Shown: positions 44,063-52,595 of the stretch, in pieces
Numbering within the stretch: the stretch's first letter is position 1
How the letters are laid out: the number at the start of each line of letters is the position of its first letter
Source of the DNA: HGM13233 sp964478515
Lineage (GTDB): Bacteria > Bacillota > Clostridia > Oscillospirales > Ruminococcaceae
Assembly (NCBI GenBank): GCA_964478515.1
Contig: CAYZIL010000001.1
Location: 1 to 64,000, forward strand
Length of the DNA: 64,000 bases
Reading direction: 5' to 3'
The notes under the pieces: generated by a model
The model's database searches: none
What the model saw: the letters and a program-made list of their open reading frames with translations, nothing else
What the model was told of the DNA's origin: nothing
Translations under genes and position numbers: made by a program

Positions 44063-45523
44063 TCAGTCCAAAATTGTTATGCGCCCCTCTACACGCGCGT
44101 CAAGATTCTGGTTTTGGGTAAAGTACTCCTCAATAATATTGTTGACCGACGTCGCCACCATGCGCGGGCGGCGGTTGGCCGCGACTTCTGTGAGCGGCAC
44201 GCCCAAAAATTCGTCAAAATTTTTGTAATGGTAATCCTGCAGCGCAATTTTCAAGCGCATGTCGTCCGCTATTTTTCTGCCGTTGAAGCTGAGTTCCTGC
44301 AGTTCGTGCGCCCGCTTTGACCAGACAATGTGCACGCCTTTGGAAAACTGGTAAAACTCCGTCTCGCCGCGCCAGGCGGCGTCGCGCATAAGGTGTTTGA
44401 CTACGCGGCGAAATTGCGCGCCGCTGAGCTCCAACATCCAAACCGCGTCGTCAAACGGGGTGTTTTCGACCAAGTCCTGGTACTCTACTATCGGTCCGAG
44501 CGCCTGCTTGCGAATGCTGCCGGAGCCGAACATCATGATGTCGAAGCTGGAATCGTTTTGCATGACGTCGGCGTACAGATTGCCGAGTTCGGTCTCCTGC
44601 TCACGCGCCGGGTGGGTCAGCTCTCGCGCCAGCCGCGTTACTATGCGCTTGTATTTCTTGTCGGTTTTCTCGCTGTACGAATTGAGCACCGTTTCCAGCG
44701 CCGCGTCGCGCTCACAGTGGTTTTCGTCTATAGGCACAAGGCTGTACTTAAAAGAATCAATCTTGTTGTTTTCGCGGTCGTATTCAAGCTCAATGCGCCC
44801 GACTTTGTCGGTGCCGCAGCCGGCTTGCACAATGCGAATGCCATTGACGGTCTCTTCCTTTTCCATAAACGTGTGACTGTGCGCGCCGATAATTATATCT
44901 ATACCGTAATTTTTGTCGAGCAGCCGCGCCAATTCCAGGTCCTGCTCCAAACCAATATGTGACAGCACCACTGTCATGTCGGTCGCCGTCGTGCGGTAGT
45001 TGTCGCAGATTATGCCTATTTCCCGCGCCGCCTCGTTAACGTCCAGAAAGGTGCCAATCAGTTTCTCGCTGCGCGTGGAGTTGAGCACCTCTTGAGTGAG
45101 AATGCCGATAAAAAGTATCTTCAGCCCGCCGACTTCCAAATTAACATAGGGCGTGAACAGCCGCGCGTTGTTGGTAGTAATAAACAAATTGGCGTTGATT
45201 ATGGGGAACTTGGCGCACTTTTCCAAAAACAGCAGGTGCGCCACGCCGTAGTCAACCTCGTGGTTGCCTATTGTGGCGACGTCGGGCGACATCATGTTGA
45301 TAATTTCAATGGTCGAAAGCCCCCGGTACTCGCTGTCTATGACCGAGCCGCGGAACATATCGCCGGCAATGGCGTAGACGACGTTTTTTTCCTGCTGCCG
45401 CGTCTGCCTGACATATCCGGCCAGCAGTGAAACGCCGCCGGTGGCGACGCCGCCCTCGTCGTGCGGCAGCAGCGCGCCGTGCATGTCGTTGGAATGCAGA
45501 ATGGTAAGTTTTTCGACAGACAT
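44063..45523 (-). CDS. 5'-nucleotidase/UshA-type metallophosphatase, no signal peptide
   Basis: The 486-residue protein has the calcineurin-type motifs ILHSNDMHG (about 8-16), AIAGDMFRGS, ATIGNHEVDYG, VVLSHIGLEQD and IIIGAHSHTF (about residues 8-230), and a C-terminal 5'-nucleotidase domain (ELGNLYADVM, FGSGSIRKQ, ELSGAQFRRVV). ATG at 45523 follows GGGAGG by six bases. There is no signal peptide, which is unusual because UshA-type enzymes mostly act outside the cell; it is probably cytosolic. Specificity (nucleotide, cyclic nucleotide or sugar) cannot be told. Confidence 0.88.
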   Translation of the reverse strand: MSVEKLTILHSNDMHGALLPHDEGGVATGGVSLLAGYVRQTRQQEKNVVYAIAGDMFRGSVIDSEYRGLSTIEIINMMSPDVATIGNHEVDYGVAHLLFLEKCAKFPIINANLFITTNNARLFTPYVNLEVGGLKILFIGILTQEVLNSTRSEKLIGTFLDVNEAAREIGIICDNYRTTATDMTVVLSHIGLEQDLELARLLDKNYGIDIIIGAHSHTFMEKEETVNGIRIVQAGCGTDKVGRIELEYDRENNKIDSFKYSLVPIDENHCERDAALETVLNSYSEKTDKKYKRIVTRLARELTHPAREQETELGNLYADVMQNDSSFDIMMFGSGSIRKQALGPIVEYQDLVENTPFDDAVWMLELSGAQFRRVVKHLMRDAAWRGETEFYQFSKGVHIVWSKRAHELQELSFNGRKIADDMRLKIALQDYHYKNFDEFLGVPLTEVAANRRPRMVATSVNNIIEEYFTQNQNLDARVEGRITILD

Positions 45524-45899
45524 TTTGGGCCTCCCGAGTTGTTTTTCTGCCGCCGTCGGCGGTGCGTCTATATTAATATTAAAACAAATATAGCGCCGCA
45601 ATACAAGCGCAAAAAGTATATATATTAATTCCCCCGCCCTCTTGCCGTCGCGCTGCCGCACTGCTTTGAAAAAAGCATAAGACAAGCAATTCACTGCGCT
45701 TTGGTGTTTGTGGCCTAAAGCAAAAGAAGCCATCCGTAAAGGATGACTTCTTGTATATTATGTTTTGCTCTTCAATATAGCGCAGCGCACGAGTGTGACA
45801 AAAAACGACCCCGGCAGACTCGTTCCAGTTTGTTGCGTGTGCTTTGAGCGCACCATCTGATTTCATACTCGGCTCGCGACGAAGCACATACAGTTATGC
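45524..45899. other. Intergenic region of about 375 bases
   Basis: Contains the hairpin at 45722-45750 and no convincing gene. A 102-codon minus-strand frame (45579-45887) runs through the hairpin and has no ribosome binding site. Confidence 0.4.
45722..45750 (-). terminator. Terminator downstream of the small membrane protein gene
   Basis: On the minus strand GAAGTCATCC (45750-45741) pairs with GGATGGCTTC (45735-45726) with one mismatch and is followed by TTTTGCTTT. It lies about 150 bases after the gene. Confidence 0.65.
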
Positions 45900-46121
45900 T
45901 CATTTTCTGCGGTAAGCCTCAAACCATACAATAACTAAGCCAATTAGCAATACTACAACAGAGATAATAAATGGAATCAGCATATTTGTTCCGAGAAAAG
46001 AACCCATAAGTCCACCTATCCCGTTGTAATCCCAAGGATTAGTGGTTGCATAAACAAAAGAAAAGGTAGCAAATACTAAACCTATTATTGTAATCAACGC
46101 TCCAAAAATGGTTTTCTTCAT
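45900..46121 (-). CDS. Small membrane protein
   Basis: The protein has 73 residues with two hydrophobic helices (about 4-26 and 46-66) joined by a short loop with NPWDYNGIGG. It ends EAYRRK. The ATG at 46121 follows GAAGGAGAAG by seven bases and an excellent promoter is upstream. It was not recognised. The composition is lower in GC than its neighbours. Confidence 0.65.
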   Translation of the reverse strand: MKKTIFGALITIIGLVFATFSFVYATTNPWDYNGIGGLMGSFLGTNMLIPFIISVVVLLIGLVIVWFEAYRRK

Positions 46122-46140
46122 AAAAACTTCTCCTTCACAA

Positions 46141-46169
46141 AATATAAATAATCTCTGCCCACAGTTCAA
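46141..46169 (-). promoter_or_regulatory. Promoter of the small membrane protein gene
   Basis: On the minus strand TTGAAC (46169-46164) is followed after 17 bases by TATATT (46146-46141). Confidence 0.7.
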
Positions 46170-46181
46170 CTCAAAATATAA

Positions 46182-46226
46182 AACAAAAACGCCGATTCAT
46201 CAACTCATCGTCTCAAAATCAGCGTT
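46182..46226 (-). terminator. Terminator of tRNA-Ser
   Basis: On the minus strand AACGCTGATT (46226-46217) pairs with AATCGGCGTT (46197-46188) with one mismatch and is followed by TTTGTT-type T-rich sequence. Confidence 0.65.
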
Positions 46227-46232
46227 CTTATT

Positions 46233-46324
46233 TGGCGGAGATGGAGAGATTCGAACTCTCGAGACCCGTTAAGGCCTACACGATTTCCAATCGTGCGCCC
46301 TCGACCAAGCTAGGCGACATCTCC
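46233..46324 (-). tRNA. tRNA-Ser (anticodon GGA)
   Basis: A complete 92-base cloverleaf including encoded CCA. Acceptor GGAGATG pairs with CATCTCC, the anticodon loop is TTGGAAA with GGA at 46288-46286, and the long variable arm typical of serine tRNAs is present. GTTCGAATC marks the T loop. It reads UCC and UCU codons. It stands alone, followed by a terminator-like hairpin. Confidence 0.97.
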
Positions 46325-46492
46325 ACAGCTTTTCAAGCATGTGCGGCAAATCAGCCGCTTAAATATAATAAAATATTTGCCGGCTAAAGTCAACTGTAAA
46401 ATACAAAAGACAAGCGAACCGCTTTGGCACGGTACGTCGCCCGCGGCTTTTCTTTTTTGTTGCTCGAAAAGCCGCGGGCGCAAAGCACCAAA

Positions 46493-47905
46493 TCAGCTGA
46501 GTTTGTAAAACTCCTCGCAGCAGCGGTAAAAGTTGAAAACGTCGCCGGCGCTCGCAATTTCGCAGGGGCTGTGCATTGAGAGCATAGGCACGCCGCAGTC
46601 GACGACGTCGACGTTCATCTGGGCGATGAACATTGCCACTGTGCCGCCGCCACCCTCGTCCACCTTGCCCATTTCGCCGGTCTGCCAGCAGATGCCGGCG
46701 TTGTCCAGCATGCCGCGCACCTTGGCCATAAACTCGGCCGGGGCGTCGTTGCAACCGTACTTGCCGCGCGAGCCGCCGTATTTGTCCACTGACGGGCCGT
46801 GGTTAATGAAAGAGGCGTTGCGCTTGTCGCTGACGTCGGCGTATATCGGGTCGAGCGCCGCCGTCACGTCGGCGGACAGCGCTTGCGAATTGCGCAGCAC
46901 TGTAAGTACATCGGCGTTGGCGCAAACGCAGTGCGCCAGCTGGGTGACGAAATTTTTTAAATAATCGCACTGCAGTCCGGTGGCGCCGTTGCTGCCGGTC
47001 TCTTCTTTGTCGGCAAAAATGCAAACAGCGGTGCGGCGCGGTTTTTCGGCGTGCAGCAGCGCGACCAGCGCCGGGTATGCACATACGCGGTCGTCGTGTC
47101 CGTATGCGGCTATTAGCTGGCGGTCAAGGCCGACAAAGCGCGCCTTTTGCGCCGGCACCAGCGCCAATTCGGCAATGGAAAAATCCTCTTCCGTAAAGCC
47201 GTATTTCTCGTTTAACAGCTTCATCGTCTGCAGCTTGACGGCGTCCTTTATGTCGTCGCCGGGGAACGGCTCGCAGCCGGCCAAGGCGTTTAGTTCCTCG
47301 CCCTTGACCACGTCGCCGCCACGGCGCTCGTTGAGCGAGGCCGAAAGGTGCGGCAGCAAATTAGTTATATAGACGACCGGCTCGTCCTCATCCTCGCCGA
47401 GACAGACCTCTATTTTCCGGCCGCTCTTGTCAAAAATAACACCGTGAACAGCCAGAGGAATAGCGGTCCACTGGTACTTTTTTATGCCGCCGTAATAATG
47501 TGTCTTAAGCAGTGCCAGTTCGCTGTCCTCGTAAAGCGGCCGGGGTTTAAGGTCAAGGTGCGGGCTGTCTACGTGCGCGGCTATCATATTGACGCCGGTT
47601 TCAATGTCGTCGCTGCCGACAACGGCGGCGACAAGCGCTTTTTCGCGGTTGACCCAGTATACTTTATCGCCCGCGGCGTATTTTGCCTTGGGGTCGAATT
47701 CACCGAAACCGCACTCGCGCAGCATCTTCACGCCGGCGGCAACGCTCTCGCGCTCGGTCTTTGCCGCATTGAGAAATTGCATGTAGCCGCGGGCAAATTC
47801 GTCGCTGTGTCGGCGCTGCTCGGGTGTAAACATCTCAAAGCAGCTCTTGCTTTTGGCGAGTATATTCTCCGCAAGCAGTTCGGCCTTCGTTTTCTCTTTG
47901 TCCAT
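46493..47905 (-). CDS. M18 family aminopeptidase, internal start within the coaE frame
   Basis: The 470-residue M18 metallopeptidase has metal ligands in NMIAAHVDSPHLDLKP (about residues 83-98), FADKEETGSNGATG (about 295) and the final SMHSPCEIAS. It removes N-terminal residues, preferably acidic or neutral ones, in the cytosol as a large complex. ATG at 47905 follows ACGGAGG by six bases, a strong site that would be pointless in a pure fusion. It probably is translated on its own, as well as possibly as part of the read-through product. It is last in the prfA-tsaC operon. Confidence 0.88.
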   Translation of the reverse strand: MDKEKTKAELLAENILAKSKSCFEMFTPEQRRHSDEFARGYMQFLNAAKTERESVAAGVKMLRECGFGEFDPKAKYAAGDKVYWVNREKALVAAVVGSDDIETGVNMIAAHVDSPHLDLKPRPLYEDSELALLKTHYYGGIKKYQWTAIPLAVHGVIFDKSGRKIEVCLGEDEDEPVVYITNLLPHLSASLNERRGGDVVKGEELNALAGCEPFPGDDIKDAVKLQTMKLLNEKYGFTEEDFSIAELALVPAQKARFVGLDRQLIAAYGHDDRVCAYPALVALLHAEKPRRTAVCIFADKEETGSNGATGLQCDYLKNFVTQLAHCVCANADVLTVLRNSQALSADVTAALDPIYADVSDKRNASFINHGPSVDKYGGSRGKYGCNDAPAEFMAKVRGMLDNAGICWQTGEMGKVDEGGGGTVAMFIAQMNVDVVDCGVPMLSMHSPCEIASAGDVFNFYRCCEEFYKLS

Positions 47906-48520
47906 TTGTACCTCCGTTTTTCCGTTTGCTATGTTTTCTATTTTTTGTGCAAAATCATCTACTTGCGCGGCCAGCTGCGCCGCAGTGCCGCTGTTGTCGA
48001 TAATAAAATCACAGTTGCGCTTAAAAAAACCGTCGCTTAATTGGCTGCCGAGCCTTCGCCGCGCCGCCGCCGGCTCAAGATTGTCGCGCTCTACTATCCT
48101 TTGCAGTACCGCGCTGCCGCTGACGACCGCCGCGGTATAATCACAGCGCTGCCAAAGGCCGCTTTCAAACAGCGTAGGCGCGTCAATAACGCAAACCCGC
48201 GCGCGGCATTTCCGGCGCTGACGTTCTATTTCGGCAAGTGCCGGCGGGTACACTATTTCACCCAGCGCTTGCAGCTGCCGAGGGTCGCCGAAACACCGCT
48301 TTGCCAACACGGCGCGTTCAAGAGAGCCGTTCGGCCCGATGATGTCGGCGCCGAACCTGTCCGCCAGCGCTTGCAGGCACTCGCTGCCGGGGGACTGTAT
48401 TTTTTTCACTGCGGCGTCGGCGTCTATGACCGCGAAGCCGCGGTGCTCAAGCAGCCCGCAGACGCTCGTCTTGCCGCTGCCGGAGCGACCCGTCAGCCCT
48501 ATTGTCAGCGGCGCGCTCAC
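46493..48520 (-). CDS. Dephospho-CoA kinase read in frame into an M18 aminopeptidase
   Basis: One open frame of 675 residues joins two enzymes. Residues 1-200 are CoaE, which makes CoA from dephospho-CoA and ATP: P-loop GLTGRSGSGKTS, VIDADAAV and VIDAPTLFESG. There is no stop codon before residue 206, where the aminopeptidase begins. The start is GTG at 48520, overlapping the tsaC stop by four bases (GTGA). CoaE is normally a separate protein of about 200 residues, so either a fusion is made or a stop codon has been lost; an internal ribosome binding site (next entry) allows a separate aminopeptidase as well. Confidence 0.8.
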   Translation of the reverse strand: MSAPLTIGLTGRSGSGKTSVCGLLEHRGFAVIDADAAVKKIQSPGSECLQALADRFGADIIGPNGSLERAVLAKRCFGDPRQLQALGEIVYPPALAEIERQRRKCRARVCVIDAPTLFESGLWQRCDYTAAVVSGSAVLQRIVERDNLEPAAARRRLGSQLSDGFFKRNCDFIIDNSGTAAQLAAQVDDFAQKIENIANGKTEVQMDKEKTKAELLAENILAKSKSCFEMFTPEQRRHSDEFARGYMQFLNAAKTERESVAAGVKMLRECGFGEFDPKAKYAAGDKVYWVNREKALVAAVVGSDDIETGVNMIAAHVDSPHLDLKPRPLYEDSELALLKTHYYGGIKKYQWTAIPLAVHGVIFDKSGRKIEVCLGEDEDEPVVYITNLLPHLSASLNERRGGDVVKGEELNALAGCEPFPGDDIKDAVKLQTMKLLNEKYGFTEEDFSIAELALVPAQKARFVGLDRQLIAAYGHDDRVCAYPALVALLHAEKPRRTAVCIFADKEETGSNGATGLQCDYLKNFVTQLAHCVCANADVLTVLRNSQALSADVTAALDPIYADVSDKRNASFINHGPSVDKYGGSRGKYGCNDAPAEFMAKVRGMLDNAGICWQTGEMGKVDEGGGGTVAMFIAQMNVDVVDCGVPMLSMHSPCEIASAGDVFNFYRCCEEFYKLS

Positions 48521-49545
48521 AGCTTTATCAGCGTGAAGCCCGCCGCGCGGATGAGCCGGTTTAACACTCCGGCCGCCGCGTCGTCGCTGCTCGGCGCACG
48601 CGCGTAGACATAACTCGCGTCCATTTTGTCGAGCGCGCGCAGCGTTGCAAACAGCCGCCGCGCCTGAGAATGAACATCAGCCTTTTCGCCGTAGCTGACC
48701 GAGGGCATATCTATCTCGTCCTGCTCGCCGTCAAAGCACATTGCGAAAGCGCCGTTGCAGCGCTTGCTTTTTGTGTATTCATTGAACTGCGCCAGCGTGC
48801 CGTCAACAATAGTAACTTGCGCGTTTGGCGAATAGTGGGTGTGCTTCATCCCCGGCGACTCGGCGCGCTCGCCGTCCGCGAGCATATGCATGGCGTGCGG
48901 CGACATCTCGGCGTTTGGCAGCACACGGCGCACGTCGCCCAGCGAGATTATTCCCGGGCGCAATATCAGCGGCTTGTCGCCGGTAAGCGAGACCACCGTC
49001 GACTCAATGCCTATTTCGCAAGCGCCGCCGTCGAGTATCAGCGATATCTTGCCGTCCATGTCGTCAAGAACATGTTGGGCGGTCGTCGTGCTGGGCTTGC
49101 CGGAAATATTTGCCGACGGCGCCGCCAGCGGCACTCCGCTGCGGCGAATGAGCTCGGCCGCCACCGGGTGCGACGGCATGCGCACCGCCACCGTGTCGAG
49201 TCCGCAGGTGACTGTGCCGCAAATCAGCGGCGACTTGGGCAGCACTATCGTCAGCGGCCCGGGCCAAAAAGCGCGCCCCAGTTCCTTGGCCGCGTCCGTT
49301 ACCCGCTCGACAATCTCGGTCATCATTACATAGTCGCAGATGTGCACTATAAGCGGGTTGTCCTGCGGTCTGCCTTTTGCGACAAAAATAGCCTTTACGG
49401 CGCTGTCGCTGCAAGCGTCTGCGGCAAGGCCGTAAACAGTCTCGGTCGGCATACCGACGACTTTGCCGGCGCGTATCAGTTCGGCCGCCTTGCCCAGCGA
49501 TTTGTCGAAGTTTTCCGCTGCGACTTTTATCATTTCCGTTTTCAT
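48517..49545 (-). CDS. tsaC: L-threonylcarbamoyladenylate synthase (TsaC/Sua5)
   Basis: The 342-residue enzyme makes threonylcarbamoyl-AMP for the t6A37 modification of tRNAs reading ANN codons. The YrdC fold spans about 15-205 (GMPTETVYGLAADA, KGRPQDNPLIVHI, PSANISGKPS), and a C-terminal Sua5 domain follows. This longer two-domain form is usual in Firmicutes. ATG at 49545 lies eight bases after AGGGGTG. It is between prfA and coaE, a common arrangement. Confidence 0.93.
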   Translation of the reverse strand: MKTEMIKVAAENFDKSLGKAAELIRAGKVVGMPTETVYGLAADACSDSAVKAIFVAKGRPQDNPLIVHICDYVMMTEIVERVTDAAKELGRAFWPGPLTIVLPKSPLICGTVTCGLDTVAVRMPSHPVAAELIRRSGVPLAAPSANISGKPSTTTAQHVLDDMDGKISLILDGGACEIGIESTVVSLTGDKPLILRPGIISLGDVRRVLPNAEMSPHAMHMLADGERAESPGMKHTHYSPNAQVTIVDGTLAQFNEYTKSKRCNGAFAMCFDGEQDEIDMPSVSYGEKADVHSQARRLFATLRALDKMDASYVYARAPSSDDAAAGVLNRLIRAAGFTLIKL

Positions 49546-49561
49546 TGCCAAAACACCCCTG

Positions 49562-50632
49562 TCATTCCCCTGCCCGCAGCCGCTCGGCCTGTTCCGCCGT
49601 GCGCAAGGCGTCGATGATTTCGTCCATGTCGCCGTTGAGCACCGCCTCCAGGCGATATATCGTCAGCCCAATGCGGTGGTCGGTGACTCTGCCTTGGGGA
49701 AAATTATACGTTCTTATTCGCTCTGAGCGGTCGCCGGTGCCGACCTGGCTGCGGCGCTCGGCCGCTATTTCGGCCTCTTTTTCGCGGCGTTTCATCTCAA
49801 AAAGGCGCGCGCGCAATATTTTCAGCGCCCGGTCCTTGTTTTTGTACTGACTGCGCTCGTCCTGGCACTCAACGACCAGCCCGGTGGGCAGGTGGGTCAC
49901 TCTTATTGCCGACTCGGTTTTGTTGACGTGCTGACCGCCGGCGCCGCTGCTGCGGTAGGTGTCAATTTGCAGGTCTTTGGGGTTAAGCTCAACCTCGACC
50001 TCCTCGGCCTCCGGCAGCACTGCAACCGTGACCGTACTGGTGTGGATGCGCCCTTGCGTCTCTGTTTCCGGCACACGCTGAACGCGATGCACGCCGCTTT
50101 CGTATTTTAGGCGGCTGTAAGCGCCCTCGCCGGAAATTGAAAAGCTTACCTCCTTGAAACCGCCCAGTTCGGTCTCGTTGGCGTTGAGAAGTTCGTTTTT
50201 CCAACCCTTGGCGTCGCCGTACATGGTATACATCCTGTGCAAGTCGCCGGCAAACAGCGCCGCCTCCTCGCCGCCGGCGCCGCCGCGTATTTCAATAATG
50301 ACGTTTTTGTCGTCGTTGTCGTCGTGCGGCAGCAACAGCACTTTTAGCTGCTGCTCACATTGCTGTACGTTTTGCCGCGCCGCCGCCAGTTCTTCGCGCA
50401 GTAGCTCGGCAAATTCGGCGTCGGGCTGCGGTTCGGCAAGCAGCTGCTCGCTTTCCGCGGCGTCCGCCAGCATTTGCTTGTATTCGCGAAACTTGTCGAC
50501 CACCGGGGTGAGCGTTTTGTATTCTTTCATCAGCGCCGTGTAGTTTTCCATATCGGACACGACCTGCGGGTCTGACAGCTGCGCGTTTATGCCGTTGTAT
50601 TTTTCTTCTATTTCATTTAGCTTGTCTATCAT
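49562..50632 (-). CDS. prfA: Peptide chain release factor 1
   Basis: The 356-residue factor terminates translation at UAA and UAG. The GGQ motif is present in RSSGAGGQHVNKTESA (about 227-242), and the codon-recognition PxT-type loop lies earlier in the protein. Length is standard. It overlaps the DUF951 gene by 20 bases and is followed ten bases later by tsaC. Confidence 0.97.
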   Translation of the reverse strand: MIDKLNEIEEKYNGINAQLSDPQVVSDMENYTALMKEYKTLTPVVDKFREYKQMLADAAESEQLLAEPQPDAEFAELLREELAAARQNVQQCEQQLKVLLLPHDDNDDKNVIIEIRGGAGGEEAALFAGDLHRMYTMYGDAKGWKNELLNANETELGGFKEVSFSISGEGAYSRLKYESGVHRVQRVPETETQGRIHTSTVTVAVLPEAEEVEVELNPKDLQIDTYRSSGAGGQHVNKTESAIRVTHLPTGLVVECQDERSQYKNKDRALKILRARLFEMKRREKEAEIAAERRSQVGTGDRSERIRTYNFPQGRVTDHRIGLTIYRLEAVLNGDMDEIIDALRTAEQAERLRAGE

Positions 50633-50822
50633 CTGTCGCCCCGCCGTTTCTGTCTACACTCTTAATGTTTTTTTCTATTTTGCCGCGCTGAACCATTACC
50701 GTGCGTCCGCAGCCGCAGCAGCGTATTTTAAAATCCGCTCCCACGCGCAGCACCGCAAATTCGCTGCTGCCGCAGGGGTGTTTTTTTCTGGTGTGGATAA
50801 TGTCGCCGACGCCTATGTCCAA
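50613..50822 (-). CDS. DUF951 protein
   Basis: The 69-residue protein matches DUF951: DIGVGDIIHTRKKHPCGS, ADFKIRCCGCGRTVMVQRG and IEKNIKSV. The zinc-type CCGCG pair suggests metal binding. TTG at 50822 is preferred to ATG at 50843, because GGAGG lies nine bases before the TTG and the putative -10 (TACAAT, minus strand 50858-50853) would put the transcript start almost at 50843. It heads the prfA operon, as often in Clostridia. Function unknown. Confidence 0.82.
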   Translation of the reverse strand: MDIGVGDIIHTRKKHPCGSSEFAVLRVGADFKIRCCGCGRTVMVQRGKIEKNIKSVDRNGGATDDRQAK

Positions 50823-50943
50823 AGCCGCCAACCTCCGGCGCATATTTTTTTTATTGTATCACATTGTGACGGCCTTTGCACTCCTATTCTCACCTCCGGA
50901 GCGCATACATATATAGTAAAGGCACAAAAAAAGGAGAAGTAAT

Positions 50944-51858
50944 ATGATCTATTTGCCGGAGGGACGTCTGCTCGCTACGCCCGCGAACCAATGCCATATT
51001 GCCAGCCGCGCCGGGCTGGAACGCGCCATGCGCGACAAAACGGTGCTGGAAGGCATTGCGGTTTTGTTCGACCGCGAGCGGCAACTGGTTGTGCCGCTGC
51101 GCGGCAGCCGCGGCGTAATACCCTACCGCGAAACGGCGCTGGGCGCTGCGGAATGGCTGCGCGATATTGCCATCATCTCACGCGTAGGGCGGCCGGTCTG
51201 TTTTACCGTCGTCGGCTTCGCGAACGACGGCAGCGCCGTGCTCTCGCGCCGGGCGGTGCAGCAGCGCTGTCGCGAGAATTACATCGAAAAGCTGTCCCCC
51301 GGCGACGTCGTCAGCGGCCGAATAACCCGCGTAGAGCCGTTTGGCTGCTTTGTCGACATCGGCTGCGGCATCACCTGTCTACTGCCGCTCGAATATATTT
51401 CAGTCGCCCGCATCGACCATCCCTCGCGCCGCTTTGCCGCCGACGACGACATTATTGCCGTCGTGCGCAGCTTTGACGAGCGCGGGCGAATAGTGCTTAC
51501 TCACCGCGAGCTGTTGGGAACCTGGCAGCAGAACGCCGCTGTTTTTTGCACCGGCGACACTGCCGTTGGGACCGTGCGCTGCATAGAGGAATACGGCGCG
51601 TTTATTGAACTGGCGCCAAACCTCTGCGGGCTGTGCGAGCCGACCGCGGGGCTTGAGCTAAACGACCGCGTGCGCGTACATATTAAAAACATTAACCCGG
51701 AAAAAATGAAAGTAAAACTTGCCGTAGTGGAAAAACTGCCGCCGTTTTCCGCGGCGTCACCCGTAAAATACTACATCACCGGCGGTCACATTGACTATTT
51801 TTGCTATTCTCCGCCCGAATGCGGCCGCATCGTCGCCACAATTTTCAACGACAGATAA
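50944..51858 (+). CDS. S1-domain RNA-binding protein
   Basis: The 304-residue protein has two S1 repeats, about residues 117-185 (LSPGDVVSGRITRVEPFGCFV) and 195-260 (TAVGTVRCIEEYGAFIEL), after an N-terminal region of about 110 residues. It resembles ribosomal protein S1-like proteins and may help start translation of structured mRNAs. AAGGAGAAGTAAT precedes the ATG. It diverges from the DUF951 operon and precedes the DUF4364 gene by 50 bases. Confidence 0.82.
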   Translation: MIYLPEGRLLATPANQCHIASRAGLERAMRDKTVLEGIAVLFDRERQLVVPLRGSRGVIPYRETALGAAEWLRDIAIISRVGRPVCFTVVGFANDGSAVLSRRAVQQRCRENYIEKLSPGDVVSGRITRVEPFGCFVDIGCGITCLLPLEYISVARIDHPSRRFAADDDIIAVVRSFDERGRIVLTHRELLGTWQQNAAVFCTGDTAVGTVRCIEEYGAFIELAPNLCGLCEPTAGLELNDRVRVHIKNINPEKMKVKLAVVEKLPPFSAASPVKYYITGGHIDYFCYSPPECGRIVATIFNDR

Positions 51859-51908
51859 GGTGTGAAAATGCGCCGCGGCGTGTTATAATGGCGTTGGAGT
51901 GATGAAAT

Positions 51909-52493
51909 ATGTCCAGCAACGCTTTTACCGCCGGCGTCCGGCCGGGCGGTCTTAACAACGAAAACGAGATACGCATCCTCGTCTGCTTGCTGGTGCACAA
52001 GCGCCAAAGCAAGCTGACCGAAGCTGACCTGCTCGACCTTTTCACCGCCGGCGAGCTCGCCAACTACTTTGAGGTCGCCGGCGCCATTGCCGATATGCTC
52101 GCCAAGGACCATCTCAACCGCGCGACAGACGGCACGCTGAACACGACCGACTCCGGCGCCGACATTGCCGACGCCTTGCAAGAGGACGTGCCGCTCGCCG
52201 TGCGCGAAAAGGCGCTGTCGCTGTGCGACGCGCTGCTTGAGCACAAAACCAAAATAGGCCAGCACAAGGTACAGATAATCCGCCAGAGCGACGGCTACAC
52301 CGTGCGCTGCTCAATAGTCGATCTCGGCACGCCCATATTCACAATGGAGCTTTACGCGCCCGAGCGCGACTCCGCGGAGCTTATAGAGCGCCGCTTCGTG
52401 GAAAACGGCGCGCGCATCTACAGCGACGCGCTCGCCGCGCTCACCGGCGACGGCGACAGCACCGCCGAGCAGACCGCGGCGCAGCTTATTTGA
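51909..52493 (+). CDS. DUF4364 protein
   Basis: The 194-residue protein has the winged-helix N-terminal domain (NNENEIRILVCLLVHKRQSK) and helical C-terminal part of the DUF4364 family, known only as a Firmicutes family, some members of which lie near septum genes. No regulatory target is known. It follows the S1 gene in the same direction, so the two may be co-transcribed. A strong terminator lies after it. Confidence 0.8.
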   Translation: MSSNAFTAGVRPGGLNNENEIRILVCLLVHKRQSKLTEADLLDLFTAGELANYFEVAGAIADMLAKDHLNRATDGTLNTTDSGADIADALQEDVPLAVREKALSLCDALLEHKTKIGQHKVQIIRQSDGYTVRCSIVDLGTPIFTMELYAPERDSAELIERRFVENGARIYSDALAALTGDGDSTAEQTAAQLI

Positions 52494-52546
52494 GCGCCGA
52501 AAACAGAATAATTCACTGTGTCCGGGCGGTTTGCCGCACGGACACA

Positions 52547-52582
52547 AAGCGGCGCGCCTGTACGGCGCGCCGCTTGTTTTTT
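52547..52582 (+). terminator. Terminator after the DUF4364 gene
   Basis: AAGCGGCGCGCC (52547-52558) pairs with GGCGCGCCGCTT (52564-52575), followed by GTTTTTT. Confidence 0.9.
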
Positions 52583-52595
52583 GTGCCGGCGCTTT

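Noticed and set aside
45579..45887. 102-codon minus-strand frame
   Set aside because: It runs through a terminator-like hairpin, lacks a ribosome binding site and looks like non-coding sequence.
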